This document shows, one piece after another, positions 55,225-64,000 of a stretch of DNA of 64,000 nucleotides. Each line of letters starts with the position of its first letter. The stretch's first letter is position 1. The position numbers and the translations under genes are program-made. Below the pieces are notes generated by a model, which was not told where the DNA came from, searched no databases, and saw nothing but the letters and a program-made list of their open reading frames with translations. This DNA comes from Ichthyophis bannanicus. Its lineage: Eukaryota; Chordata; Amphibia; Gymnophiona; Ichthyophiidae. The DNA lies in assembly GCA_033557465.1 (NCBI GenBank), contig CM066033.1, forward strand, positions 1,357,963,834-1,358,027,833, read 5' to 3'.

Positions 55225-57042
55225 TTGTCCAAATACCTAGCCCAAGTGTGGGACGCCTTCGGCATCAGGCATCTCAAAACCTCCGCATATCATCCCCAAT
55301 GCAATGGTTTGGTAGAAAGGACAAACCAGACCATCAAGCAAATGTTGCGACGAGCGCTGGATGGGGAAATGGAAGAGTGGGACACAATGCTACCGTTTAT
55401 ATTATACGCCTGCAGAGAAAGGACACAAGCTTCATTAGGCACGTCGCCTTATGAGTTAATGTATGGGAGATCACCCAGGGGCATGCTTGATATTCTGAAA
55501 GAGCAATGGGTGGAACCCGAAGAAAAAGAAATAGGGATACCCCAATTCTTGAGGAGATTAAGAACACGATTAAGAAAAACTTCACGATTTGCTGAGGGAC
55601 AACTGAAGTGCAGTCAGAAAAGACAAAAACAATATTACGATAGGAACACCAAGCCTAGACACCTAACTGTGGGCGAGAAAGTAATCGTCTTGGTATCAGG
55701 CACCACTCCAAAATTCGAAGCTAGATGGAAAGGACCTTATGTCGTGGCCCAACCACGAGGTACAGCATCCTATTTAATAAGGGATGAAAAGGGACATGAA
55801 CAGGTCTATCATATCAATGTTCTTAGAAGATGGCACGAGAGATATACCTTGTTTGCAAAAACACCACAGAGCTCCAGGATTACGTGCTGTAATGAGGGTC
55901 ATTCAGCCCGTAATATTTTAAGAGGGGGGATGTGTCATGATGTGGGCACTGATAAAGTTGTTTTGAAGAAAAGAAATCCTGTTTCTTTAGAGGAACTAGA
56001 TGTGCAGTTAACCCCAGGCACAGCTAGAGGGAGCAGGAACAGACATGCCGCACTTAATGAACCTAGGCTCTCTGATGACCTGCAGCTGAAAGGGAACCAG
56101 GAAGTCATCAGTAACCGTTCACTTTATAAGCCAGAGCAGAATGCTTCTGGACAGAAAGAGGAGCAGGACAGGAAGAGAGGAGTAGAGCTGGTAGTAGAAG
56201 AAGGAGAAGGAGAAACAGCAGAGAAGCCTGGAGGCTACCAAGGAGATAAGCCTGATTGCTGTGAAGGAAGCAAAGCTGGGAGCTGGAGGAGAAACAGACT
56301 TCACAAGGTGGGAAGCCAGAAGGCCCAAACTGATCCTGTTGTACAAGGGGAGTTTGGTGGAAGTTACCCCAAGGTGAGAGCGTCTGCCACGCCTAGTTCC
56401 TATACTTTGCCTGGAGATAGAATAGAGAGAAGAAAGCCAAGAACCAGAAAGAAAGGTTCTGACAGAAGCTTATTATCTCTAGAGGATCATTGCCCAGTTT
56501 CACCTGTTCAGAGGGAAAAGCACTTTTATAAGCAACAGAAGGTTTTACCCAGAGTGAGAGGAGAATCCAACAGCAGTTTTATTCCACTGCCTAGAAGCAC
56601 ACCTCGGTATCCGGTTGGCAGGCAGAAGTGCAGCTACCAAGGGAGAGGTGCAGGAAAAAGAAGCACTGTGGATTTTATCTCACCAAAGCCAAGGTATGAG
56701 GCATTAAATATTGACTGTGATAATTGTGCTACTAAAAGCTCTACTAAAACAAGTATTCCTTCTATGAGATACAAGAATCAAGACTGGTTTAGTAAACTAC
56801 CACCAGCCTTGAGAATCCCTGGCTATAGGAAGCCAGACTCCCAAGTTTTAAACTACCATGCTGAGATAGACAAGGACAGTGAACGCTCCTTGAATGAGTA
56901 CAGGGGAGAAGAATCTATGGAAGTGGATTATCCCAGCACTGTTCCCTCACCTATGCCAGAGTTAATGGAATGTGATTGGTGCACTGCCTATGCTCCAAAG
57001 TCTGTATGCTCCACATACCATAGAAGAATAAGTGAAATATAA
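55225..57042 (+). CDS. Integrase C-terminal part continuing into the LTR-encoded frame (605 codons)
   Basis: This single open frame begins in the integrase core after the second Asp ('SKYLAQVWDAFGIRHLKTSA', catalytic Glu in 'NGLVERTNQTIKQ'). It continues through a GPY/F-type region ('PKFEARWKGPYVVAQP', 'YHINVLRRWHER'), the linker 'SRITCC...ARNILRGG', across the polypurine tract (55918-55932) and through the whole LTR frame to 57042. The LTR part is identical to the 5' LTR copy except for a few residues and a 6-bp in-frame insertion ('VQGEF' for 'VEF'). No stop separates Pol from the LTR frame, so a fusion product is expected from intact relatives. Function of the extension is unknown. Confidence 0.65.
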   Translation: MSKYLAQVWDAFGIRHLKTSAYHPQCNGLVERTNQTIKQMLRRALDGEMEEWDTMLPFILYACRERTQASLGTSPYELMYGRSPRGMLDILKEQWVEPEEKEIGIPQFLRRLRTRLRKTSRFAEGQLKCSQKRQKQYYDRNTKPRHLTVGEKVIVLVSGTTPKFEARWKGPYVVAQPRGTASYLIRDEKGHEQVYHINVLRRWHERYTLFAKTPQSSRITCCNEGHSARNILRGGMCHDVGTDKVVLKKRNPVSLEELDVQLTPGTARGSRNRHAALNEPRLSDDLQLKGNQEVISNRSLYKPEQNASGQKEEQDRKRGVELVVEEGEGETAEKPGGYQGDKPDCCEGSKAGSWRRNRLHKVGSQKAQTDPVVQGEFGGSYPKVRASATPSSYTLPGDRIERRKPRTRKKGSDRSLLSLEDHCPVSPVQREKHFYKQQKVLPRVRGESNSSFIPLPRSTPRYPVGRQKCSYQGRGAGKRSTVDFISPKPRYEALNIDCDNCATKSSTKTSIPSMRYKNQDWFSKLPPALRIPGYRKPDSQVLNYHAEIDKDSERSLNEYRGEESMEVDYPSTVPSPMPELMECDWCTAYAPKSVCSTYHRRISEI

Positions 57043-57292
57043 TTTAATGTTTCTTATACTGAATGCTACTATGAAAAAACTTGCCTTAACTGTGAAGTAA
57101 CAGTTAACGGCTCAGTGTGAATATTGGTACCTTTTAAGACAAAGGACTGTTTCTGTTATCTGGAATTATCTCTTAGTTGAACCTTGCTTTAAACGGGGAA
57201 TAAAAGCCTTTATTACCCTCCACCTGGTCTCTTTGATCATTAACGTCTCTACATAGTGGCGTAAAATCTTTGTCACCGGGAACCCCGTGACA
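55933..57292 (+). repeat. 3' LTR of element 2
   Basis: It is 4 bp longer than the 5' LTR: a 6-bp in-frame insertion near 56344 and a 2-bp loss near 57270. AATAAA lies at 57199-57204. AGTG follows at 57293-57296, then the interrupted L3-like repeat resumes. Confidence 0.9.
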
Positions 57293-57344
57293 AGTGTTAT
57301 ACAAATGATAAATAGTACTCGTTCATTCACCATAGCCCATAGGA

Positions 57345-59990
57345 TGTTGTCTTCACCTGAAGGGTCTGCACGATTGCTACTATCATTATTAGCACTAGTG
57401 CTCAGTCCAGTGTTGGACACCATTATATCCTGGGTGGGGTGTGACCAGTATGGTTATTTGTTTTCCTGTAGTGGTTACCTTGTTGAGATTTGGTGTAGAC
57501 GTTACAGATGATGACTTCACCACATGACTTGGGAAAAGCAGTTAATTCTCTTCTCCCTCAGAAATGAGCAGTGACTCATTGACATCCCCACAGACCTCTT
57601 AGTCACCAATATGCAATTGAGAAAGCCTTTGTGTTTCTGTGAATGGAAAAATGCATCTGGGATCAGATTTTACCCCAAATGTTTGCTTGAGGCTTTTTAG
57701 CCATGTGTTCACCTTTAACCAGTTTCTAGCAGGCAGGTTCCGTTATTTTCTGAGTGCCATGGTTTTTTTTTTTTTACAGTGTGAGCCTTTAAAAGTTATT
57801 AAAAAGTTACCCACTTAAGCTTTGTCTACTACAAAAACTTTGACCATTTAGTACCCTTGAGGCTTTTATTCAAACTGATTACTTTCCCACACAGTCGCCG
57901 TCATCCGAGTCTTTCATTTAAAAAGTAATATGCCAAGACTAATTCTTTAAAACTACTACTACTATTAATCATTTCCAGCACATGCCGCTCCTGTTTAATT
58001 CTGGGATTTACTTCTTTGCTCTGTTTTTCTCGAGTGCACAGGCAAAATGCAGCGAGAATAAATGGAAATTCAATTATAATGTACTTGAAACATAATGAAG
58101 ACTTTGCTCCAGCAGGGCCTTTGTTGACAAGAATAACTTTGTTTTTCTCTGATTATGAGTCTTAAGTTGAAAGTTTAACCATTCTACAAAATCATTGAAG
58201 AATGTACTAGTTTGTGAGGCTTCATCTTGTCTTGTAATTGCTCTTGCCCATTCTTGCTCTATTTTTACTCCGTGAACAATAGCATCCTATTTAAAAATAC
58301 TTGGTCATACCAATCCTGTGCCAGTCTGTAGAGAATGAATGAACATGTTTGCTCTTTTCAGTTTTCTAGTGTCCATTTCCAGTAGTAATATTTGTTCTGG
58401 AGAAAATGGAATATTATCCAAGGCAGGATATTTTTGAAGACATGTAGGGAAAGATTTTGAAAAGGAGCTGTGGAAAGATCCGCTCTTCCTACATGCACAA
58501 GTCCATATTTTCCAGGATTTCCACATGTGCATGGGTACCTTGATATGCGCTTTGGCTGGTTGGGATTCGGAAAGTAGCAGGTGCACTGATCTTGGGTAGG
58601 GGTGAGCACAGAGGGCAGGATATGGGTCGAGCATAGGAGCAGCTTTGAAGGACACACATGTGTTATAGAATGCTATTGTGTATGTGTGCCCTTGTGCCAG
58701 TCTAGGTACCTCTAGCTACACGTGCACTAGGGCAGGCATAACTGATGTGTCTAGAGTAAGGCACATCAGTACACTGCTGTCTTATATACAGAGGCATGCA
58801 TGCACTTCACTTTACAAAATAAAGCAGCTACATGAACACAGGGATGTGCATAGTCTATGTGGAGGGTTACAAAATTGCCTTCATAATGGCCAATTTTCAA
58901 AAGATCGAGGCACCTAATTTAACCTAAGGGATGGTTTTCAGGATGTGTGTGATATATATTTGCATACACAGACTGGAAGCATTGCATGAAAATTTCTCTC
59001 ATGATATCCTGAAAACCTGACTAGTTTTTGTCCCTTGTGACGGGTTGTTCGTCCCATCACTGTGGGAATCCTGGGGGACCATGGCCAGTCCCTGCTCTGG
59101 ATATATAGACCATTTTAGGAGGTACCTCCAAGAGCAGCAGATGAAAACACCCAGGGGTTGAGGAAGGACCAGAGCCCCCATCTCCCTCCACGTCCAGGAA
59201 ATATAGAGCCTGGCTCCCTGATAACATCTAGGATGAGAGGAAGGTAGAAAAGGAGCTGAAGGACTTGAACCAGACCCCCCATAAAGGTAGACCTCCTTGG
59301 CAAGAAAGAGATGGAGCTAGGAAATGAGCAAAAATTAGCCCCTGAAGAGACTCCCATGGACATTCAGCTGGTGGATAACCCACCAGACTTGGGGTGGCAG
59401 TAGCAACAAGCAGCTACGTGGGAGGTGGCAGTGCATCCAGGTAATTTCACACTTGGGACACACCCTGGCTGAATCCAAGACTTACAAGGGAGGGGGGGTG
59501 GGATTTATTGTGATATTAGACATGTATGTTTATATAAACTGAAGGATGTTGGGAAGATGTCATTTGCATATATTCACATTGTGTGTTGATACAAAGGACC
59601 CTGATGACGGCTACATTGGACCTGGGGAAGGGACAGTTTCCCAGAAGCAGGGGGGGCAGACCCCAGCATGGGGAGGGATCCGAGTAAACGTGGACTTTGT
59701 GACTATTGGATCACTCACCCTAACGTATAGGGGAACCCCAGAGATAGATATCCCTGTTGGGGATGATAATGATTGTAAGAGGTGGTTTCTAGACTCTTTT
59801 TTGAGAGTGGACTAAATCTGCAGAAACACAGAAGAGATCTGACAAAGCTACTAAATGCTAGTCTGCTGGATCTGGGGATGGACAATACTGGACCAGACCT
59901 GAGAAAGAATAACAACTCTCCAGTATTGAAGTTTGATGTTCTTATTTGATTTTTTTGCAAAGAAATGTTTCCTTCTACTGAGCACCTAAG
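57345..59990. other. No recognised gene or element
   Basis: I see no family motif. 57350-58660 is AT-rich and appears single-copy. 59040-59500 has a TGTGACGGG start and Gly/Pro-type short frames that recall an LTR, but there is no second copy. Short open frames at 59546-59815 and on the minus strand are not convincing. Confidence 0.45.
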
Positions 59991-60068
59991 GGGCATGTTT
60001 AGTAAGCAGCATTAGCTATTAATGCAGTATATAGCCCATGCTATTGAGCCTGCTGATAGCTAACACAA
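59991..60068 (+). repeat. Harbinger-type terminal repeat fragment
   Basis: TAA (59988-59990 region) is followed by GGGGCATGTTTAGTAAGCAG, the same end as the MITE at 9001. The matching right end might be TTAGTAAACATGCCTC at about 63071-63086, beyond several younger insertions, but the target-site duplication is not clean. Confidence 0.4.
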
Positions 60069-60235
60069 GCAAACTGAAGATAGAAACATTATGGCAGAAA
60101 AAGACCACATGGCCTATCTAGTCTGCACTTCCATATCACCCACTACAAGAGCCCCTGTTTTCCTTTAGAGAACCTCTGTTTTCTACCACCTCCACAGGGA
60201 GACTATTCCACATATCTACCACTCTTTCCACTCTA
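60068..60235 (-). mobile_element. CR1-B 3' tail fragment
   Basis: The minus-strand CR1-B tail ('gatagaaacattatggcaga' ... 'CATGGCCTATCTAGTCTGC') and the start of the ORF2 C-terminus ('VDMWNSLPVEVVE') are present. It ends abruptly against RTE sequence at about 60235. Confidence 0.75.
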
Positions 60236-60690
60236 GTTGATCCAAGTAGGTCAAAGTTGTCCACAATTTCAATTTCTTCTCCTTCAACAATGAACTTATT
60301 GATTTTGCCAGTTGTCAGGATCTTTGTCTTCTTTGCATTAAGGTGCAGGCCCATTTTAAGACTATGTTCCTTGATCGTGAGAAGCAAAAGTTTCAGATCA
60401 TCTTCACTTTCAGCCGGTAATGTGGTATCATCAGGATAGCGAAGGTTGTTGATGAGTCTTCCATCAATCTTCACACCTCTGTTGTCTTCATACAATCCTG
60501 CTTCTCTGATGATTTGTTCTGCATATAAATTAAACAGGTAGGGGGGAAAGTATGCAACCTTGTTGTACACCTTTGCTTATTTTAAACCATTCTGTTTCTT
60601 CTTGTTCCGTTTCAACTGTTGCGTCTTGATCAGTGTGCAGATTGTGCAAGAGAACAATCAGGTATTCTCAACTTAAGGCGCCTGAGTTTA
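60235..60690 (-). mobile_element. RTE-clade LINE fragment (RT palm)
   Basis: The minus-strand frame 60240-60570 reads 'PYLFNLYAEQIIREAGL', 'GVKIDGRLINNLRYPDDTTL', 'ESEDDLKLLLLTIKEHS' and 'LNAKKTKILTTG', which is the RTE/BovB-type RT palm. The catalytic box is YPDD where the family has YADD. Only this part of ORF2 is present. It is fused by position to the CR1-B piece, so the joined frame at 60136-60570 is a chance chimera. Confidence 0.75.
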
Positions 60691-61015
60691 AGGTGCCCTG
60701 AGAGGTTAAGGCGCGTGAAGATAAGGCGCCCTGAGGGTTTTAAAGCACCTGAGGTTAAGGCGCCCTGAGGTGTTAAGGTGCATGACGTTAAAGTGCCAAA
60801 GGGGTTTAAGGCACTTCAACCTAAGGTGCCTGAATTTAAGGACCCTGCAGGGTTAAGGCGCATGAAGTTAAGGTGCCCTGAGGGTTTTAAGGCGCCTGAG
60901 GTTAAAGCACCCTGAAGGGTTAAAGTGCATGAAGTTAAGGTGCCCTAAGGGATTTAGGCACCCGAACATAAGATGGCCAAGGGTTTTAAGGTGCTTCAAG
61001 TTGACAAGCATGCAT
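60665..61015. repeat. Minisatellite, about ten units of 33-34 bp
   Basis: Units have the pattern GGYGCMTGARGTTAAGG, then TGCCCTGAGGGTTTTAA, with variants. One unit near 60800-60845 is longer. The words GGCGCCT and AAGGTGCC recall the palindromic arrays inside the Harbinger ends (27355-27560 and 44690-45060), although the periods differ. Confidence 0.8.
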
Positions 61016-61084
61016 TTAAAGGCAGGAATATGGCTGTAACCCTAATGCTGGATAGTGCACTGCAGAAAGTCAATGTAAAGATAT

Positions 61085-62927
61085 GAACATAAGAACATAA
61101 GATATGCCATACTGGGTCAGACCAAGACCCATCAAGCCCAGTATCCTGTTTCCAGCAGTGGCCAATCCAGGTCACAAGTACCTAGCAGTTTCCCCAAAAG
61201 ACACAGATTCCTCAATGCTTGTATTGGGTCAAGCAGTGATATCCCGAGTCCCTTTTAATAATGGTTTATGGACCTTTCCTCCAGGAACTTGTCCAAACCT
61301 TTTTTAAACCCAGCTACACTAACAGCTCTTACTACATCCCCTGGTAACAAATTCCAGAGTTTGATTACACGTTGAGTGAAAAAATATTTCTTCTTATTAG
61401 TTTTAAATAGGTTACCCTATAGCTTCATTGCATGTCCCCTAGTCTTTCTATATTCTGATAAAGTAAGCAATCGATCTACGTTTACCCGTTCCACTCCGTT
61501 CATTAATTTCTAGACTTCTATCATATCTCCCCTCAGCCGTCTCTTTTCCAGGTTGAAGAGCCCTAACCTTTGTAGTCTCTCTTCATAGGAGTAGCCTTCC
61601 ATTCCCTTTATCATTTTGGTGGCTCTTCTCTGAACCTTTTCTAATAATGCTATATCCTTTCTAAGATACGGTGACCAGAACTACACACAATATTCAAGGT
61701 GCAGTCTCACCATGGAACGATACAGAGGCATTATAAAATCCTTTGTTTTATTTTCCATTCCTTTCCTTATCATACCTAGCATTCTATTTGCTCTTTTGGC
61801 CGCTGCTGCACACTGGGTGGAGGGTTTTAACATGTCATCCAAGATGACGCCTAAATCTTTTTCCTGGGTGGTGGTTTCCAATGTGCAACATTGCATCGTG
61901 TAACCATAGTTTGGGTTGTTCTTTCCTAGGTGCATAACTTTGCACTTGTCCACATTAAATTTCATCTGCCATTTGGATGCCCAGTCTTCCAATTTATTAA
62001 GATCCTCTTGCAATTTTCCACAATCCTCTTGGGTTTTAACAACTTTAAATAGTTTTGTGTTATCTGCAATTTTGATAACCTCACTCATTATTCCCTTTTC
62101 CAGGTCATTTATGAATATGTCAAAAAGCAGCGGACCCAGCACAGATCCCTGGGGTATTCCACTATTCACCTTTCTCCATTGGGAAAATTGGCCATTTAGC
62201 CCTACCCTCTGCTTTCTATCTTTTAACCAGTTCCTGATTCACAATAGTACATCTCATGACTTTTTAGTTTTGCCAGTAGTCTCTGATGAGGGACCTTGTC
62301 AAAGGCTTTCTGAAAGCCCAGATACACTATATCAACTGACTCACCTTTGTCTACCTGTTTATTCACACCTTCAAAAAAACATAACAAATTAGTAAGACAA
62401 GATGTTCCTTGTCTAAAGCCATGGTGGCTGTCTCCCTTTGGGCCATGACTATCTACATGCTGAGTAATTTTGTTCCTTATGATGGGTTCTACCATTTTTC
62501 ACGGTACTGATGTCAGGCTCACTGGTCTGTAATTTCCCGGATCACCCCTGGAACCCTTTTTTTAAATTGGTGTTACATTTGTGATCCTCCAATCTTCAGG
62601 TATTACAGATGATTTTAGTGATAGTTCACAGATTGCTAATAGCAAGTCTTCAATCTCATATTTCAGTTCTTTCAACACCCTTGGATGTATACCATCCGGT
62701 CCAGGTGATTTTCTACTCTTCAGTTTATCAAATAGTTGTAATACATCTTCCCGGTGTAGCGATATTTCTTTCAATTCTTCTGCAGTATCACCTTTAAATA
62801 CCACTTCAGTCATGGGTAACATCCCTACATCTTCCTCAGTAAAGACCAAAGCAAAGAATTCATTCAGTCTCTCCGCTATAGCCTTGTCCCCTCTTACTGC
62901 CCCATTTACCCCTCTATCATCTAATGC
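61085..62927 (-). mobile_element. CR1-A LINE, second copy, 5'-truncated
   Basis: It is homologous over its length to 19330-21165. Minus-strand frames: 62562-62927 (pre-RT and RT start, 'GPDGIHPRVLKEL'), 62223-62495 ('QHGFRQGTSC'), 61681-62169 ('GIPQGSVLGPLLF', then 'HLEYCV'). The catalytic box reads IADNTK instead of FADDTK, so it is inactive. This copy lacks the extra C and the stop seen near 20258 and 20100 in the first copy, so those are private to that copy. It stops at 'ATCTAATG' (62920-62927) where hAT-like sequence begins. Confidence 0.85.
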
Positions 62928-63090
62928 AGGGGTCTCAAACTCAAATTGCTTTGAGGGCCAAATGAGGACTTGTAAAGTAACCCGGGGGCCGCATAAGACG
63001 CGGGGCCTCATTTGCATAAGGGACCTCATTTGCATAAATATTTGCATAATGTTACCATACACTAACTTTTAGTAAACATGCCTCTTTAAT
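62928..63090 (+). mobile_element. hAT-like transposon end inserted in CR1-A
   Basis: CAGGGGTCTCAAACTC at 62928, then GAGGGCCAAATGAGGAC and GGGGGCCGCATAAG, is the style of hAT (Charlie-type) ends. It begins right after ATCTAATG, which continues as CR1-A in the other copy and could be one half of an 8-bp duplication. The other end is not seen, so its length is unknown and it may run to the end of the window. Confidence 0.45.
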
Positions 63091-63630
63091 GAGTATGGAT
63101 AAAGAAAGACTAAAAGATTTAGAAACAAGAAGACAATAATTAAACTGGGAACCCCAAAAGCCAAACTTGGAATGTACAACAACACTGTAGAAATAAAACT
63201 ATAAATTAATTTCCTCTTGTACTAAACAAAGCGCAAACATTAATGATGCACATTTCCCAGAGCTGACATATTCAAGTTAATAAATTCAAAATAAAGAGAG
63301 ATTTTTCTACCTTTTGTGCATTTTTTTCAGTTGCAATTGTTCCAGCCACTGGTTTCTTCATGTCTTCTGCTAACTCTCCATCGTCTGCTTCCATTTGCCC
63401 TTTCTTCTCTCCTAGTTTTTTTTCCATTCTCTCTCTACATCTGCTTTAACATACTAATCTTTCTCCTTTTTCTCTTTCCTCATTCCTATTTCATCCACTC
63501 AAATTTTACCCCTCCATCCTCAATCCCCACTTACTCTCACAATACCTGGCCAATTGTAGATTTGTCTTCTCTCCCAGACAAAATATTTTTCCCCTCTCCA
63601 TTTCACTTTCCCAGCTCCATCCCATTCTAA
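63091..63630. other. No recognised feature
   Basis: AT-rich, then C/T-rich DNA with one open frame (63316-63630) that is low-complexity Phe/Leu/Ser-rich and not credible as a gene. It may be the interior of the hAT-like element. Confidence 0.4.
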
Positions 63631-63639
63631 TCCTCCCCC

Positions 63640-64000
63640 AACATCAGCTCCCTTCTAGTTCCAGCCCCACCCAGCATCCGCTCCCTTCTAGTCCCTGCAT
63701 CAGTCCATTTCCAGTCCTATCCTAGCCTCACCATCAGCCCATTTCCAATCCTAGCCCCCCATCCGCCCATTTCCAATCCTAGCTCCCTCCCCTCACAGCC
63801 CATTTCCATTCCAAGCCCCCTCCCCATCAGCCAATTGCAGTTCAAGCCCCTTCCACTCAGCCCATTTCCAGTCCTAGCAACCCCCCCAGCACATTACCAG
63901 TCATACACCCCCCATAGCCCATTACCAGTCATAACCCCCCTGCCAATAGCCCACTTCCAGCCCTAACCCCCATTACCCCATTTCAGTCAGCCCCTCCATA
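63640..64000. repeat. C-rich minisatellite, units of about 25-32 bp
   Basis: Repeats of the type CAGCCCATTTCCAGTCCTAG followed by a run of C and CAT recur about a dozen times with variable C runs and reach the window edge. There is no coding content. Confidence 0.75.

Larger units (their letters stand above)
51302..57296 (+). mobile_element. LTR retrotransposon 2: Ty3/Gypsy (Gmr1-like) with SCAN gag and integrase, no RT
   Basis: LTRs 51306-52661 (1,356 bp) and 55933-57292 (1,360 bp) start TGTCATGATG and end GTGACA, with the duplication AGTG on both sides (51302-51305 and 57293-57296). The 3.3-kb interior encodes Gag, protease and integrase as in element 1, again without RT or RNase H. The two LTRs differ at only about seven places by eye, so the insertion is recent. 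The LTR sequence is unlike that of element 1, so this is a different family with the same layout. Confidence 0.85.

Noticed and set aside
59040..59500. A possible solitary LTR starting TGTGACGGG
   Set aside because: No second copy, no matching end and no TSD could be seen.
60136..60570. A single 144-codon frame that seems to fuse RTE RT and a CR1 tail
   Set aside because: The change from RTE to CR1 sequence occurs at an element border (about 60235), so the fusion is a positional accident and not a gene.

Overview
This window is repeat-dense vertebrate nuclear DNA. I find no intact host gene, no rRNA and no true tRNA. The mix of elements (CR1, L2, L1-type and RTE LINEs, a DIRS element, a Penelope-like element, SCAN-gag Ty3/Gypsy elements, a very large Harbinger transposon and hAT-like ends) fits a large amphibian-type genome. 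A caecilian is my best guess from repeat character, but the species cannot be proven from sequence alone. Nearly everything that can be annotated is a mobile element, often nested, and several insertions can be ordered from target-site duplications (TSDs) read directly in the sequence.

Layout. 1-3320: L2-like LINE pieces in both orientations, plus a degenerate hammerhead-like motif. 3465-4180: CACTCA-type low-complexity DNA. 4313-5455: CR1 fragment ('CR1-B'). 5456-8997: nothing recognised. 8998-9665: Harbinger MITE with TTA TSDs. 9817-16589: an L1-type, ORF1-only (HAL1-like) insertion with a 16-17 bp TSD, split by a DIRS retroelement (11314-16488) that keeps its inverted terminal repeats and internal complementary region. 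16805-19280: L2 tail and a GC-rich block. 19281-25415: a 5'-truncated CR1-B on the minus strand, itself split by a near-complete CR1-A (19330-23454, TSD AGTCTGCC) that encodes an SGNH-hydrolase ORF1 and an EN-RT ORF2.

27251-45176: a Harbinger transposon of about 17.9 kb with long inverted ends, arrays of short palindromic repeats, tRNA-like modules, a PIF/Harbinger transposase on the minus strand (catalytic Glu replaced by Ala) and a divergent Myb/SANT-like gene. Inside it sits LTR element 1 (31823-37963, TSD AATG). 45290-47640: CR1-B on the plus strand, split by an L2. 48750-50880: a Penelope-like element forming a head-to-head inverted repeat, with a GIY-YIG domain and a hammerhead-like motif. 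51306-57292: LTR element 2 (TSD AGTG). 59991-64000: Harbinger-like end, CR1-B tail, RTE fragment, a 33-34 bp minisatellite, a second CR1-A, a hAT-like end and a terminal minisatellite.

The most interesting system is the pair of LTR retrotransposons. Each encodes a SCAN-like capsid, zinc knuckle, protease and integrase, but I see no reverse transcriptase or RNase H in either. Both have long LTRs (about 1.36-1.47 kb) that carry an open reading frame of over 300 codons, which continues from the integrase frame through the polypurine tract into the 3' LTR. The two families have unlike LTRs but share this layout and a short Cys-containing C-terminal motif. They look like RT-less lineages moved in trans, with an LTR-encoded C-terminal extension of Pol.
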